Assembly (NCBI RefSeq): GCF_900091415.1
Contig: NZ_FMHU01000001.1
Coordinates: 558,001 to 622,000, forward strand
Reading direction: 5' to 3'
From: Micromonospora inyonensis
GTDB taxonomy: Bacteria > Actinomycetota > Actinomycetes > Mycobacteriales > Micromonosporaceae
Length of the DNA: 64,000 nt
A model generated the notes under the pieces. The model ran no database searches. It had not been told where the DNA came from and worked only from the letters and a program-made list of their open reading frames with translations. Below, piece after piece: positions 25,426-34,817 of this stretch. Made by a program: the position numbers and the translations under genes. Every line of letters starts with the position of its first letter. Position 1 is the first letter of the stretch.

Positions 25426-27071
25426 ACGGCTACGTCCGGCTCTGGACGACCGACCCGGCAGCCTGGGAGCGGACCGGAGCCGCCTGGCGCGGTGTGGACG
25501 CCCTGGTGGACCGCCGCGCCGCCGGGCTCTCGGCCGGGGCCGCCGGGCTCCGGGACGCCTGGGCCGGCACCGCCGCCGGGGCGGCCGGCGACCGGCTCGC
25601 CAGCCTGCGGGCGGAACTGGTCTCGGTCTCCCCGGTGCCGATCGAGGTGGATCAGGTCCTCACCGAGTTCGCCACCCGGCTCCGGCGGGCACGGGCACGA
25701 CTGGCCGGCGCGGTGGCCCGGATCGACGCGGCGGGGCTCGGGATCGACCGGAACGGGCGGGTCACCGTGCCCGCCACCGCATCCGTCCCGCCGGGTGCGA
25801 CCGTGGGACGGGAGGCCGGGCCGGCCCCGGCTCGGGTCACCCGACCGGTGGACCGGGCGGCCGAGGCGGCGCGGCTCTCGACCGAGATCGGCGACGCGCT
25901 CGCCCTGGCCGAGGCGGCCGACCGGGAGGCGACCGCCCGGCTCGGCGAGCTGACCGCCGCCGCACGCGCCGGTTGGGTGACGCCGCCACCGGCGTACCGG
26001 CCGTCGCCGGGTGCCGAGCCGGCGCTGGTCCGACGCTGGTGGGACGGGCTGACCCCGGCCCAGCGCCGCTGGCTGGTGGTGTATGAGCCGGCCCGGATCG
26101 GCCGGTTGGACGGGGTGCCCGCGGCCGCGCGGGACCAGGCGAACCGGCTGCTCCTCGACGACCACCGGGAACGGCTGCTGGCCCGGCGACGGGAGCTGCT
26201 GCGCCGGGTGCCCCGGGGGCCGGCGGAGCTGGCCGGGGTGGCCCGGCTCGACGCGGTGCTGGCCGGGCTCGCCACGCTCACCGACCGGCTGGCCGCGCCC
26301 GGCACGGGCGACGCGCCACGGGCGTACCTGCTCGGGCTGGATCCGACCGGCGACGGGCGGACGGTGGTCGCGCTCGGCAACCCGGACCGGGCCGACCGGG
26401 TGCTCACCTACGTGCCGGGGATGACCGCCGACCTGGCCGACGCCGACGGCGAACTGGGGCGAGCGGCCCGGGTCGCGGCCCGCGCCACCGCGCTCGACCC
26501 GGGCGGGGAGACCTCGGCGGTGCTCTGGCTGGACTACGACGCCCCGGACTTCGTCCACGAGGCGTACCGGGCCGGGCAGGCCGAGGACGCCACCGCCGGG
26601 CTGCACCGGTTCCAGGAGGGGCTGCGGGTGACCCACGAGGGGCCGCCGGCCCGGCAGACCGTTCTCGGGCACAGCTACGGCTCGCTGGTGGTCGGCACCG
26701 CCGCCCGGGAACACGGCTTGGCCGCCGACGCCCTGGTCTTCGTCGGCTCCCCCGGTGTCGGGGTGGACCACGCCGCCGACCTGCGCATGCCGCCCGGTCA
26801 GGTCTGGGCGAGCACCGCCGCCGACGACGTGATCGGCCTGGTCCGGCCGCCGGTCGAGCTGGCCGGGCGGGCGGCGGTCGGCGCGGCCCTGCCCTGGTTG
26901 GCCGGGGACGTGGTCGGGCGGCCCGACGACGACCTCTGGTTCGGTCGCGATCCGACCGACCCGGGCTTCGGCGGGCGCACCTTCCCCAGCGGCCGGTACG
27001 GCCACACCGGCTACTGGGATCCGGCCAACCCGGCCCTGGACGGCATGGCCCGGGTCGTGCTGGGACGGTGA
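25422..27071 (+). CDS. DUF1023 alpha/beta hydrolase with WXG-like N-terminal region
   Basis: The protein has 549 residues from GTG 25422. Residues about 1-130 are helical and Ala/Arg-rich with WRGVDALVDRRAA and LRDAWAGTAAGAAGDRL, a WXG100-like arrangement. Residues about 310-530 are the DUF1023 hydrolase with YLLGLDPTGDGRTVVALGN, VLTYVPGM and nucleophile Ser418 in GHSYGSLVV; the late His may be in the GRYGHTGYW segment. DUF1023 proteins often sit beside WXG/EspC genes and are thought to be exported or cell-wall-associated. There is no Sec signal. The pair may be a type VII substrate couple. Substrate unknown. Confidence 0.78.
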   Translation: MNGYVRLWTTDPAAWERTGAAWRGVDALVDRRAAGLSAGAAGLRDAWAGTAAGAAGDRLASLRAELVSVSPVPIEVDQVLTEFATRLRRARARLAGAVARIDAAGLGIDRNGRVTVPATASVPPGATVGREAGPAPARVTRPVDRAAEAARLSTEIGDALALAEAADREATARLGELTAAARAGWVTPPPAYRPSPGAEPALVRRWWDGLTPAQRRWLVVYEPARIGRLDGVPAAARDQANRLLLDDHRERLLARRRELLRRVPRGPAELAGVARLDAVLAGLATLTDRLAAPGTGDAPRAYLLGLDPTGDGRTVVALGNPDRADRVLTYVPGMTADLADADGELGRAARVAARATALDPGGETSAVLWLDYDAPDFVHEAYRAGQAEDATAGLHRFQEGLRVTHEGPPARQTVLGHSYGSLVVGTAAREHGLAADALVFVGSPGVGVDHAADLRMPPGQVWASTAADDVIGLVRPPVELAGRAAVGAALPWLAGDVVGRPDDDLWFGRDPTDPGFGGRTFPSGRYGHTGYWDPANPALDGMARVVLGR

Positions 27072-27103
27072 GCCGCCGGCCCTCACACACAGGCGGGGAC
27101 GAC

Positions 27104-27141
27104 GTCCGGCCCCCTCCCGCGCGGGCGGAAGAGGGCCGGAC
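27104..27141. terminator. Bidirectional terminator between DUF1023 gene and glmS
   Basis: GTCCGGCCC at 27104-27112 pairs with GGGCCGGAC at 27133-27141. ACGAC and GTCGT extend the stem outside with a short bulge. It lies between convergent genes. Confidence 0.8.
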
Positions 27142-27155
27142 GGGCGTCGTGGTCG

Positions 27156-29063
27156 CTACTCGACGGTGACCGACTTGGCCAGGTTCCGCGGCTGGTCGAC
27201 GTCGTGTCCCCGGGCGGCGGCGATCTCGGCGGCGAGCACCTGCAACGGGACGGTGGTGACCAGCGGCGCCAGCAGCGTCGGGGTGCGCGGCACGTAGATC
27301 AGATGGTCGGCGTACGGGACGACGGCGTGGTCGCCCTCCTCCGCGATCACGATGGTCCGGGCCCCGCGGGCGCGAACCTCCTGGATGTTCGAGACGACCT
27401 TGTCGTGCAGCATGCCCCGGCCGACCGGGGACGGCACGATGCAGATCACCGGGGTGCCCTTGTCGATCAGCGCGATCGGGCCGTGCTTCAGCTCACCGGC
27501 GGCGAACCCCTCGGCGTGCATGTACGCCAGCTCCTTGAGCTTGAGCGCACCCTCCAGGGCGACCGGGTAGCCGACGTGCCGGCCGATGAACAGCACGGTC
27601 GGCTCCGCCTTCAGGTCGCGGGCCAACTCCCGGACCGGCTCGATCCGGCCGAGCAGCTCGCGCAGCTTGCCGGGCATCTGGTGGAGCTGGTCCACCACGG
27701 CGGCCACCTCGTCGGCGAACTTGACCCCGCGCACCTGGGCCAGGTGCAGGCCGATCAGGTAGCAGGCGACGAGCTGGGTGAGGAACGCCTTGGTGGAGGC
27801 GACCGCGATCTCCGGCCCCCCGTGGGTGTAGAGCACCGCGTCGGACTCGCGCGGGATGGTGGAGCCGTTGGTGTTGCAGATGGCCAGCACGCGGGCCTTC
27901 TGCTCCTTGGCGTGCCGCAGCGCCATCAGGGTGTCCATGGTCTCGCCGGACTGCGAGATCACCACGATCAGCGTGGACCGGTCGAGGACCGGGTCGCGGT
28001 AGCGGAACTCGCTGGCCAGCTCCACCTCGCAGGGGATCCGGGTCCAGTGCTCGATGGCGTACTTGGCGACGAGACCGGAGTGGTAGGCGGTGCCACAGGC
28101 GACGATGAAGATCTTGTCGACGTCGCGGAGGTCCTGGTCGCTGAGGCGTACCTCGTCGAGCATGATCTCGCCGGTCTCGGTGAGCCGGCCGAGCAGGGTG
28201 TCGGCGACCGCCTGCGGCTGCTCCTCGATCTCCTTGAGCATGAACCAGTCGTAGCCGCCCTTCTCGGCGGCGGAGGAGTCCCAGTCGATGTGGAAGTCCT
28301 TGCCGCTGGCCGGCCGCCCCTCGAAGTCGGTGATCTCGATGCTGTCCGGAGTGATCAGGACGATCTGGTCCTGCCCCAGCTCGACCGCCTCCCGGGTGTG
28401 CTCGATGAACGCGGCGACGTCACTGGCCAGGTAGTTCTCCCCGTCGCCCCGGCCGACCACCAGGGGCGAGTTGCGCCGGGCGCCGACCACCGCGCCGGGC
28501 ACCCGGGCGTCGACGGCGAGCAGCGTGAACGCCCCCTCCAGGCGCTGGCAGACCGCTCGCATGGCGGCGGCCAGCAGCGCCGGTCCGTCCGGCTCACCGG
28601 CGGCGCGGAGTTCGGCCAGCGCGGCGGCCAGCAGGTGGGCGGCGCACTCGGTGTCGGTGTCGCTGGCGAACGTGACCCCGTCGTTCTCCAGCTCGGTGCG
28701 GAGCTTGGCGAAGTTCTCGATGATGCCGTTGTGGATCACCGCGACCCCGTTGTCCGGGGAGAGGTGCGGGTGGGCGTTGCGGTCGGTCGGCCCGCCGTGG
28801 GTGGCCCAGCGGGTGTGCCCGATGCCGGTCGTGCCGTCGCCGATGCCGGCCGCCCGGCAGCCGGTCGGGTCCGCGCTGGCCCGTTCGGCCAGGACTTTCT
28901 CCAGATTGGCCAGCTTGCCGGCCTTCTTCTCGGTCAGCAGTTCCTCCCCGCACACGACGGCGACGCCTGCCGAGTCGTAGCCGCGGTACTCCAGCCGCCG
29001 CAGCCCGTCGAGCACGATGCCGAGCGCCGGGCGCGCGCCGGCGTAACCCACGATTCCACACAT
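27156..29063 (-). CDS. glmS: Glutamine-fructose-6-phosphate aminotransferase (isomerizing)
   Basis: The protein has 635 residues. After the removed Met, Cys2 is the glutaminase nucleophile (MCGIVGYAG). The amidotransferase domain has GIGHTRWATHG and NGIIENFAKLR. Two SIS isomerase domains follow (FIVACGTAYHSGLVA, VVISQSGETMDTL and LFIGRHVGYPVALEGALKLKE), ending in NLAKSVTVE as in all GlmS. It makes glucosamine-6-phosphate for peptidoglycan. glmM lies nearby at 30581. No ribozyme-like structure is seen in the 170-bp divergent leader. Confidence 0.97.
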   Translation of the reverse strand: MCGIVGYAGARPALGIVLDGLRRLEYRGYDSAGVAVVCGEELLTEKKAGKLANLEKVLAERASADPTGCRAAGIGDGTTGIGHTRWATHGGPTDRNAHPHLSPDNGVAVIHNGIIENFAKLRTELENDGVTFASDTDTECAAHLLAAALAELRAAGEPDGPALLAAAMRAVCQRLEGAFTLLAVDARVPGAVVGARRNSPLVVGRGDGENYLASDVAAFIEHTREAVELGQDQIVLITPDSIEITDFEGRPASGKDFHIDWDSSAAEKGGYDWFMLKEIEEQPQAVADTLLGRLTETGEIMLDEVRLSDQDLRDVDKIFIVACGTAYHSGLVAKYAIEHWTRIPCEVELASEFRYRDPVLDRSTLIVVISQSGETMDTLMALRHAKEQKARVLAICNTNGSTIPRESDAVLYTHGGPEIAVASTKAFLTQLVACYLIGLHLAQVRGVKFADEVAAVVDQLHQMPGKLRELLGRIEPVRELARDLKAEPTVLFIGRHVGYPVALEGALKLKELAYMHAEGFAAGELKHGPIALIDKGTPVICIVPSPVGRGMLHDKVVSNIQEVRARGARTIVIAEEGDHAVVPYADHLIYVPRTPTLLAPLVTTVPLQVLAAEIAAARGHDVDQPRNLAKSVTVE

Positions 29064-29235
29064 GGACCGCAGCCTAACCCAGTTTCGCTCACCATGCCTG
29101 CGCGGAACGGGGGTTATCGCTCACCGAACTTGAGCGATCCGGCCGCATCGCGGGACGGTGGGGACAGATCAGGGCACCGGCCCTGCCCCCGCACGGGGAC
29201 GTGAGGCGTCGTGGGCAGCCCGTAGGCTGACCGCC

Positions 29236-30441
29236 GTGACGACGACCACGAATGCCGACGTGCCCACGGATCCCCTGGTGGCCCGGATGCGTCCGTTCGG
29301 CACCACCATCTTCGCCGAGATGTCCGCCCTGGCGGTGCGGACCGGCGCGGTCAACCTCGGACAGGGCTTCCCGGACAGCGACGGCCCCCCGGAGATGCTC
29401 GCCGCCGCCGTCGACGCGCTGCGCGGTGGCCAGAACCAGTACCCGCCCGGTCCGGGCATCCCGGCGCTGCGCACCGCGATCGCCGCCCACCAGCGCCGCT
29501 TCTGGGGACTGGAGTACGACCCGGACGGCGAGATCGTGGTCACCGCCGGCGCCACCGAGGCGGTCGCGGCGGCGATCCTCGCCCTCTGCGAGCCCGGTGA
29601 CGAGGTGGTCTGCTTCGAGCCGTACTACGACTCGTACGCCGCGTCGATCGCGCTGGCCGGGGCGGTCCGCCGGCCGGTGACCCTGCGCCCGGACACCGAC
29701 GGCCGGTACGCCTTCGACCCGGACGCGCTGCGCGCCGCGTTCGGCCCCCGGACCCGGCTGGTCCTGCTCAACTCCCCGCACAACCCCACCGGCAAGGTCT
29801 TCACCCCCGACGAACTGCGCCTGGTCGCCGAGCTGTGCCAGGAACACGGCGCGTACGCGGTGACCGACGAGGTCTACGAGCATCTCGTCTTCACCGGCAC
29901 CGGGCACGTCCCCTTGGCCACCCTGCCCGGGATGCGGGAGCGTACGCTGCGGATCTCCTCGGCCGGCAAGACGTTCTCCTGCACCGGCTGGAAGGTCGGC
30001 TGGGCGAGCGGCCCGGCCGCACTGGTGTCGGCGCTGCTACGGGTGAAGCAGTTCCTCACCTTCGTCAACGCCGCCCCGCTGCAACCGGCGGTGGCGGTGG
30101 CGCTGGCCCTGCCGGACAGCTACTTCACGGGATTCGCCGAGGACCTGCGGCAACGCCGCGACCAGCTCGTCGGCGGGCTCGCCGGGGCGGGCTTCGACGT
30201 GCTCACCCCGGAGGGGACGTACTTCGTCACCGCCGACATCACCCCGCTGGGCGGGACCGACGGTGTGGAGTTCTGCCGCCTCTTGCCGGAGCGCTGCGGC
30301 GTGGTGGCCGTTCCCACCCAGGTCTTCTACGACGACGTCGCCGCCGGTCGCCCGTTGATCCGGTTCGCCTTCTGCAAGCGGCCCGAGGTGCTCACCGAGG
30401 CGGTCAGCCGCCTGCGCACCCTCGCCACCCCGACCGGCTAG
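29236..30441 (+). CDS. dapC: Aminotransferase, probable N-succinyldiaminopimelate aminotransferase DapC
   Basis: The protein has 401 residues from GTG 29236. It is a class I/II PLP aminotransferase: RMRPFGTTIFAEMSALA, NLGQGFPDSDGPPEML, LLNSPHNPTGKVF, and the PLP lysine in SSAGKTFSCTGWKVGWA. The whole pattern closely follows mycobacterial DapC, which makes N-succinyl-LL-DAP in lysine and peptidoglycan synthesis. A methionine-salvage or kynurenine-type aminotransferase is the alternative. It is divergent from glmS and ends at a strong hairpin. Confidence 0.85.
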   Translation: MTTTTNADVPTDPLVARMRPFGTTIFAEMSALAVRTGAVNLGQGFPDSDGPPEMLAAAVDALRGGQNQYPPGPGIPALRTAIAAHQRRFWGLEYDPDGEIVVTAGATEAVAAAILALCEPGDEVVCFEPYYDSYAASIALAGAVRRPVTLRPDTDGRYAFDPDALRAAFGPRTRLVLLNSPHNPTGKVFTPDELRLVAELCQEHGAYAVTDEVYEHLVFTGTGHVPLATLPGMRERTLRISSAGKTFSCTGWKVGWASGPAALVSALLRVKQFLTFVNAAPLQPAVAVALALPDSYFTGFAEDLRQRRDQLVGGLAGAGFDVLTPEGTYFVTADITPLGGTDGVEFCRLLPERCGVVAVPTQVFYDDVAAGRPLIRFAFCKRPEVLTEAVSRLRTLATPTG

Positions 30442-30476
30442 ACCGGGCGGGTCCCGGCCGGGACTGGTCTGCGGCA

Positions 30477-30510
30477 TGTCGGGGCTTCCGGTCGACGGAA
30501 CACCCCGACA
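30477..30510. terminator. Two-step hairpin terminator between dapC and glmM
   Basis: TGTCGGGG at 30477-30484 pairs with CCCCGACA at 30503-30510. An inner stem TTCCG/CGGAA closes on a five-base loop. It lies between convergent genes and can serve both. Confidence 0.8.
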
Positions 30511-30580
30511 CACCGCATTCCACGTGGACCACCGGCGGGCCGGCGGACTCCACGTCGACCACCGGACCGGCGGCGGACGG

Positions 30581-31936
30581 TCAGGTGGTGGGGCTGGCGG
30601 TGCGGACCTCGGCGGCGATACGCTCGGCGACCGCCTGCGCGGCCTGCTGGGTGGCGGCCTCGACCATCACCCGCACCAGCGGCTCCGTGCCGGAGGGCCG
30701 CAGCAGCACCCGGCCGGTGCCGCCCAGCTCCGCCTCGGCCCGCTCGACCTCGGCGAGCACGGCCGGCGCGCCCGCGCCGACCGTCCGGTCACCCACCGGC
30801 ACGTTGATCAGCACCTGCGGCAGCTTGGTCACCGCCGAGGCCAGCTCGGCCAGGCTCCGGTTGGTCGCGGCCATCCGGGACATCAGGTGCAGCCCGGTCA
30901 GCACGCCGTCGCCGGTGGTCGCGTACGCCGGCATGACGATGTGCCCGCTCTGCTCCCCGCCGAGGGCGAGGCCCGAGGCGCGCAGCTCCTCCAGGACGTA
31001 CCGGTCGCCGACCTTGGTCTCGATCAGCCGGATGCCCTCGGCGGACATGGCCAGACGCAGGCCGAGGTTGCTCATCACCGTGGCGACCAGGGTGTCCTGG
31101 GTGAGCGTGCCCGCGTCCCGCATGGCGAGCGCGAGGATCGCCATGATCTGGTCGCCGTCGACCTCGTCACCGTCGGCGCTGACCGCGACGCAGCGGTCGG
31201 CGTCGCCGTCGTGGGCGATGCCCAGGTGCGCGCCGTGCTCGACCACGGCGGCACGCAACGCGTCGATGTGGTTCGAGCCACACTCGTCGTTGATGTTGAG
31301 TCCGTCCGGCTCGGCGTTGATCGCGACGACCTCGGCACCCGCCTCCCGGTACGCGACCGGGGCGACGTCGGCCGCCGCGCCGTTGGCGCAGTCGACGACG
31401 ACCTTGATCCCGTCGAGCCGGTGCGGCACCGTGCCGATCAGGTGCTGCACGTAGTGGTCGGCCCCGTCCAGCAGGTCGTGCACCCGCCCGATCCCGGCGC
31501 CGGTCGGCCGGTCCCAGGCGGTGGTGGCGTTCGCCTCGACCGCGCCCTCGATCTGGATCTCGATCTCGTCGGGCAGCTTGTGCCCGCCGGCCGCGAAGAG
31601 CTTGATGCCGTTGTCCGGCATCGGGTTGTGCGACGCGGAGAGCATCACACCCAGGTCGGCCTTGGCCTCGGCGGTCAGGTACGCCACCGCCGGGGTGGGC
31701 AGCACGCCGACCCGCACCACGTTGGCGCCGGCGCTGGTCAGCCCGGCCACCACCGCGGCCTCCAGCATCTCGCCGCTGGCCCGTGGGTCCCGACCCACCA
31801 CGGCCAGCGGCGGATGACTGCGATCCGACTCGGCGAGCGTGTGCGCGGCGGCAACCGCCACCGCCAGTGCCAGTTCAGGTGTGAGGTCGACATTCGCCCG
31901 CCCGCGTACGCCGTCCGTGCCGAACAACCGACCCAT
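30581..31936 (-). CDS. glmM: Phosphoglucosamine mutase
   Basis: The protein has 451 residues from ATG 31936, which has a GGAGG nine bases upstream; the TTG at 31945 is not needed. The catalytic serine is in [16 protein letters not shown], the metal loop is [12 protein letters not shown], and the substrate loop is [12 protein letters not shown]. It interconverts glucosamine-6-phosphate and glucosamine-1-phosphate, the step after GlmS. It lies downstream of rpsI, behind a terminator hairpin, so it may depend on read-through or its own promoter. Confidence 0.96.
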   Translation of the reverse strand: MGRLFGTDGVRGRANVDLTPELALAVAVAAAHTLAESDRSHPPLAVVGRDPRASGEMLEAAVVAGLTSAGANVVRVGVLPTPAVAYLTAEAKADLGVMLSASHNPMPDNGIKLFAAGGHKLPDEIEIQIEGAVEANATTAWDRPTGAGIGRVHDLLDGADHYVQHLIGTVPHRLDGIKVVVDCANGAAADVAPVAYREAGAEVVAINAEPDGLNINDECGSNHIDALRAAVVEHGAHLGIAHDGDADRCVAVSADGDEVDGDQIMAILALAMRDAGTLTQDTLVATVMSNLGLRLAMSAEGIRLIETKVGDRYVLEELRASGLALGGEQSGHIVMPAYATTGDGVLTGLHLMSRMAATNRSLAELASAVTKLPQVLINVPVGDRTVGAGAPAVLAEVERAEAELGGTGRVLLRPSGTEPLVRVMVEAATQQAAQAVAERIAAEVRTASPTT

Positions 31937-31977
31937 ACCCGTCAACCTCCAGGAAACGGTTCATACCAGAAAGCGGA

Positions 31978-32023
31978 ACGGCCGGTCCACCTCCCCGGAT
32001 TCGAGGGGAGGCGGACCGGCCGT
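31978..32023 (-). terminator. Long hairpin between rpsI and glmM
   Basis: Two 19-base arms (31978-31996 and 32005-32023) pair with a single mismatch around an 8-base loop. It is 29 bp after the rpsI stop and 42 bp before glmM. It probably ends or attenuates the ribosomal-protein transcript. Confidence 0.85.
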
Positions 32024-32052
32024 CCGTCAGACGTACAAGGTGTTGACGCTGA

Positions 32053-32517
32053 TCAGCGCTTCGAGTACTGCGGAGCCTTACGGGCCTTCTTGAGACCGTA
32101 CTTCTTGCTCTCCTTGACCCGGGCGTCCCGGGTGAGGAAGCCGGCCTTCTTCAGCGCCGGGCGGTCGTCCGGCTCGTTGACGATCAGGGCCCGGGCGATG
32201 GCCAGGCGCAGCGCACCGGCCTGGCCGGTGGTGCCGCCGCCCCGCAGGTTGGCGATCACGTCGAAGGCCTCGGGCTTCTCGGCGGTGACCAGCGGGTCCT
32301 TGATGAGCTGCTGGTGCACCTTGCTCGGGAAGTAGGCCTCGAGGTCGCGGCCGTTGCAGGTGATCTTGCCGCTGCCGGGGACGATCCGCACCCGGACGAT
32401 GGCCTCCTTGCGGCGGCCCACGGTCTGGATCGGGCGGTCACCGCGGGGCGCGCGGGCGACGGGCGCCGGCGCCTCGGTGGCTTCGACGCCAACCTCGGTC
32501 TCGGTGATGTCGGTCAT
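32053..32517 (-). CDS. rpsI: 30S ribosomal protein S9 (uS9)
   Basis: The protein has 154 residues from ATG 32517, after GAAGGAAG; an upstream start at 32541 would add an unrelated stretch. The S9 core is complete: [40 protein letters not shown] and the C-terminal [12 protein letters not shown] that reaches the ribosomal P site. The acidic N-terminal tail ([12 protein letters not shown]) is common in actinomycetes. It follows rplM by 20 bp. Confidence 0.98.
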   Translation of the reverse strand: MTDITETEVGVEATEAPAPVARAPRGDRPIQTVGRRKEAIVRVRIVPGSGKITCNGRDLEAYFPSKVHQQLIKDPLVTAEKPEAFDVIANLRGGGTTGQAGALRLAIARALIVNEPDDRPALKKAGFLTRDARVKESKKYGLKKARKAPQYSKR

Positions 32518-32537
32518 GCTGCTTCCTTCGCCCGCGC

Positions 32538-32981
32538 TCACTGCGCGATCTGCTTGATCTCGAACGGCACCGGCTGCTGCGCGGCGTGCGGGTGCTCGGC
32601 ACCGGCGTAGACCTTCAGCTTCTTGATCAGCTGACGGCCGAGCTTGTTGTGCGGCAGCATGCCCTTGACGGCCAGTTCGATGGCACGCTCCGGACGCTTG
32701 GTCAGCAGCTCCTCGTAACCGACCTGCTTCAGACCACCGGGGTAGCCGGAGTGGCGGTAGGCGACCTTCTGCTGCCGCTTGTTGCCGGTCAACGCGACCT
32801 TGCCGGCGTTGACGATGACGACGAAGTCGCCCGTGTCGACGTGCGGCGCGAAAGTCGGCTTGTGCTTACCACGCAGCAACGTGGCGGCGTGGGTGGCCAG
32901 GCGGCCCAGCACGACATCAGAGGCGTCGATGACGTGCCACTGACGCTCGATCTCACCCGGCTTCGGGCTGTACGTACGCAC
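32538..32981 (-). CDS. rplM: 50S ribosomal protein L13 (uL13)
   Basis: The protein has 147 residues from GTG 32981 ([20 protein letters not shown]), after AAGGTAG. L13 marks are [30 protein letters not shown] and the loop [13 protein letters not shown]. rplM-rpsI is the conserved order. The frame stays open upstream to 33068 but that part is the leader. The 208-bp leader to 33189 shows no gene and probably holds the promoter. Confidence 0.98.
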   Translation of the reverse strand: MRTYSPKPGEIERQWHVIDASDVVLGRLATHAATLLRGKHKPTFAPHVDTGDFVVIVNAGKVALTGNKRQQKVAYRHSGYPGGLKQVGYEELLTKRPERAIELAVKGMLPHNKLGRQLIKKLKVYAGAEHPHAAQQPVPFEIKQIAQ

Positions 32982-33189
32982 AGGTCTACCTTGTCTCGTC
33001 GTCGGTCTGGGGTCGCGCGCCGAGGTGACCAGGGGTTCCAGGCCGGACCAGCGCGCACGAACGACCAAGCGTACCTGAAGCGGTACGCCGCTGAATGTCG
33101 TACAACAGCAGGCAACGATACCCGGCGGCCGGCACGCGGGTCAAAACGGGGTCGGTGCCGCGCGACAACCGGCAGGCACGTGGCGTGAA

Positions 33190-34572
33190 TCACACCCCGG
33201 CGAGCCGTCGGCTCCCCGGACGCAGGTAGACCAGCCAGGTCACCAGCAGGCACACGGCGTAACAGCCGATGAACGCCAGGTACGCGGCGTCCGCGCTCCG
33301 CCAGGTCAGGAACGACTGCCGGAAGGCGATGTTCACCAGCACCCCGCCGGAGGCGCCCACCGCCCCGGCGACGCCGATCAGCGCCCCGGTCAGCCGGCGT
33401 GCCCGGCGCTCGGCGTCGGTCGGGTCGAGCCGCCCACCGGCCACCTCGGCCGCCACCCGCGCCCGGAAGATCGCCGGGATCATCTTGTACGTCGAACCGT
33501 TGCCGATTCCGCTGGTCACGAAGAGGGCCAGGAACCCGGTCAGGTACAGCGCCAGCGACCGCTCGCGGGCCGCGTACAGCACCAGCGACGCGCCGCCAGC
33601 CATCGCGACGAAGTTCCAGAACGTCACCCGGGCCCCGCCGTAACGGTCGGCGAGGTGGCCGCCGACCGGCCGGATCAGGGAGCCGACCAGCGGGCCGAGG
33701 AAGGTGAGCCAGGCCGCGTCGACCGGAGTGGCGAAACGGTCGGCGAACTCGATCTGGAGCACCTGGCCGAAGGCGAAACCGAAACCGATGAACGAGCCGA
33801 AGGTGCCGATGTAGAGCAGGGACATCACCCAGGTGTGCGGTTCCCGGGCGACCTCCCGCAGCGCCCCCGGTTCGTTGCGCGCCGCCGGCACGTTGTCCAG
33901 CCACCGCGCCGCCGCCAGCGCCGCCAGCACGATCAGCGGCAGGTAGACCGCCGGCACCAGGCGGGGGTACCCGGCCCCGGCGGTGGCCAGCACCGCCAGT
34001 CCGACCAGCTGTACCGCGGGCACGCCCAGGTTGCCGCCGCCGGCGTTGAGGCCGAGCGCCTTTCCCTTCAGCCGCTCCGGGAAGAAGAGGTTGATGTTCG
34101 CCATCGAGGAGGCGAAGTTGCCGCCGCCGACGCCGGTGAGGCAGGCGAGCACCATCAGCGTGGCGTACGACACGCCCGGTTCGAGCAGCACCGTCATCGG
34201 CACCGCCGGCACCAGCAGCAGCAGCGCGCTGACGATGGTCCAGTTCCGCCCGCCGAAGCGGGCCACCGCCAGGGTGTACGGCAGGCGCAGCGTCGCGCCC
34301 AGCGCGGCCGGTACGGCGGTGAGCAGGAACTTCCCGGCCGGGTCGATGCCGTACTCGGGACCGAGGAACAGCACGGTGACCGACCAGAGGCTCCACACCG
34401 AGAAGCCCACGTGCTCGGCGAGGATCGACACCCACAGGTTGCGGCGGGCGATCCGCGCCCCCGTGGTACGCCAGAACTCCGGGTCCTCCGGCCGCCAGTC
34501 GTCGAGCCGGTGCCGGCGGCCCGGTCGCGCAGCGGTGTCGGTGACCGGTGCGGTGGTGCTGAGAGTGCTCAC
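33190..34572 (-). CDS. narK: Nitrate/nitrite transporter, NarK/NasA family
   Basis: The protein has 460 residues from GTG 34572, preceded by AAGGAG seven bases away; the upstream ATG 34590 would place that ribosome site inside the gene. It is an MFS transporter with about twelve helices. The nitrate signature is clear: GVGGGNFASSMANINLFFPE and FVTSGIGNGSTYKMIP, with conserved Arg residues in LRLPYT and GSLIRPVGGHLADR. It imports nitrate or exports nitrite. It is divergent from the nitrate reductase gene and shares the 245-bp control region. Confidence 0.93.
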   Translation of the reverse strand: MSTLSTTAPVTDTAARPGRRHRLDDWRPEDPEFWRTTGARIARRNLWVSILAEHVGFSVWSLWSVTVLFLGPEYGIDPAGKFLLTAVPAALGATLRLPYTLAVARFGGRNWTIVSALLLLVPAVPMTVLLEPGVSYATLMVLACLTGVGGGNFASSMANINLFFPERLKGKALGLNAGGGNLGVPAVQLVGLAVLATAGAGYPRLVPAVYLPLIVLAALAAARWLDNVPAARNEPGALREVAREPHTWVMSLLYIGTFGSFIGFGFAFGQVLQIEFADRFATPVDAAWLTFLGPLVGSLIRPVGGHLADRYGGARVTFWNFVAMAGGASLVLYAARERSLALYLTGFLALFVTSGIGNGSTYKMIPAIFRARVAAEVAGGRLDPTDAERRARRLTGALIGVAGAVGASGGVLVNIAFRQSFLTWRSADAAYLAFIGCYAVCLLVTWLVYLRPGSRRLAGV

Positions 34573-34755
34573 GCCGCGGCTCCTTCTCATCTCGGGGCGG
34601 GACGCTCAGGGACGCTAGGCGGCGGCAGTTACCCGTCGGTGCCCGTTCCGCGTCGTCACGGATACGGGCAGCGCACGGACCACGGGGAGCTGCGGTGAGG
34701 CGCGTCGGGCGTCGACCGGCACCGATCTGCTGCCCCGGCGCGGTGTGAGCGGCTC

Positions 34756-34793
34756 TTGACAGGGCCGAAACAAACGGGACCCGGCGCGGAAAC
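34756..34793 (+). promoter_or_regulatory. GlnR box upstream of the nitrate assimilation operon
   Basis: The sequence reads TTGAC, six bases, GAAAC, six bases, GACCC, six bases, GAAAC. This is the published GlnR pattern gTnAC-n6-GaAAC repeated twice with all spacings exact. Both GAAAC sites are perfect, the first a-site matches 4 of 5 and the second a-site is weak. It ends 24 bp before ATG 34818. GlnR activates nitrate assimilation genes under nitrogen limitation in actinomycetes. Confidence 0.8.
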
Positions 34794-34817
34794 CGCCCGC
34801 CGGCACGCTTTGCCGAC

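Noticed and set aside
25111..27071. A type VII secretion gene cluster
   Set aside because: No EccB, EccC, EccD or mycosin-like gene is in the window; only a possible substrate pair is present.
29064..29235. glmS ribozyme or other riboswitch in the glmS leader
   Set aside because: No conserved ribozyme core was found; this ribozyme is mainly known from Firmicutes.
34629..34661. Second GlnR-like site on the narK side (GTGAC and GGAAC on the minus strand)
   Set aside because: The spacing between the two sites is five and the following sites do not fit, unlike the exact site at 34756-34793.
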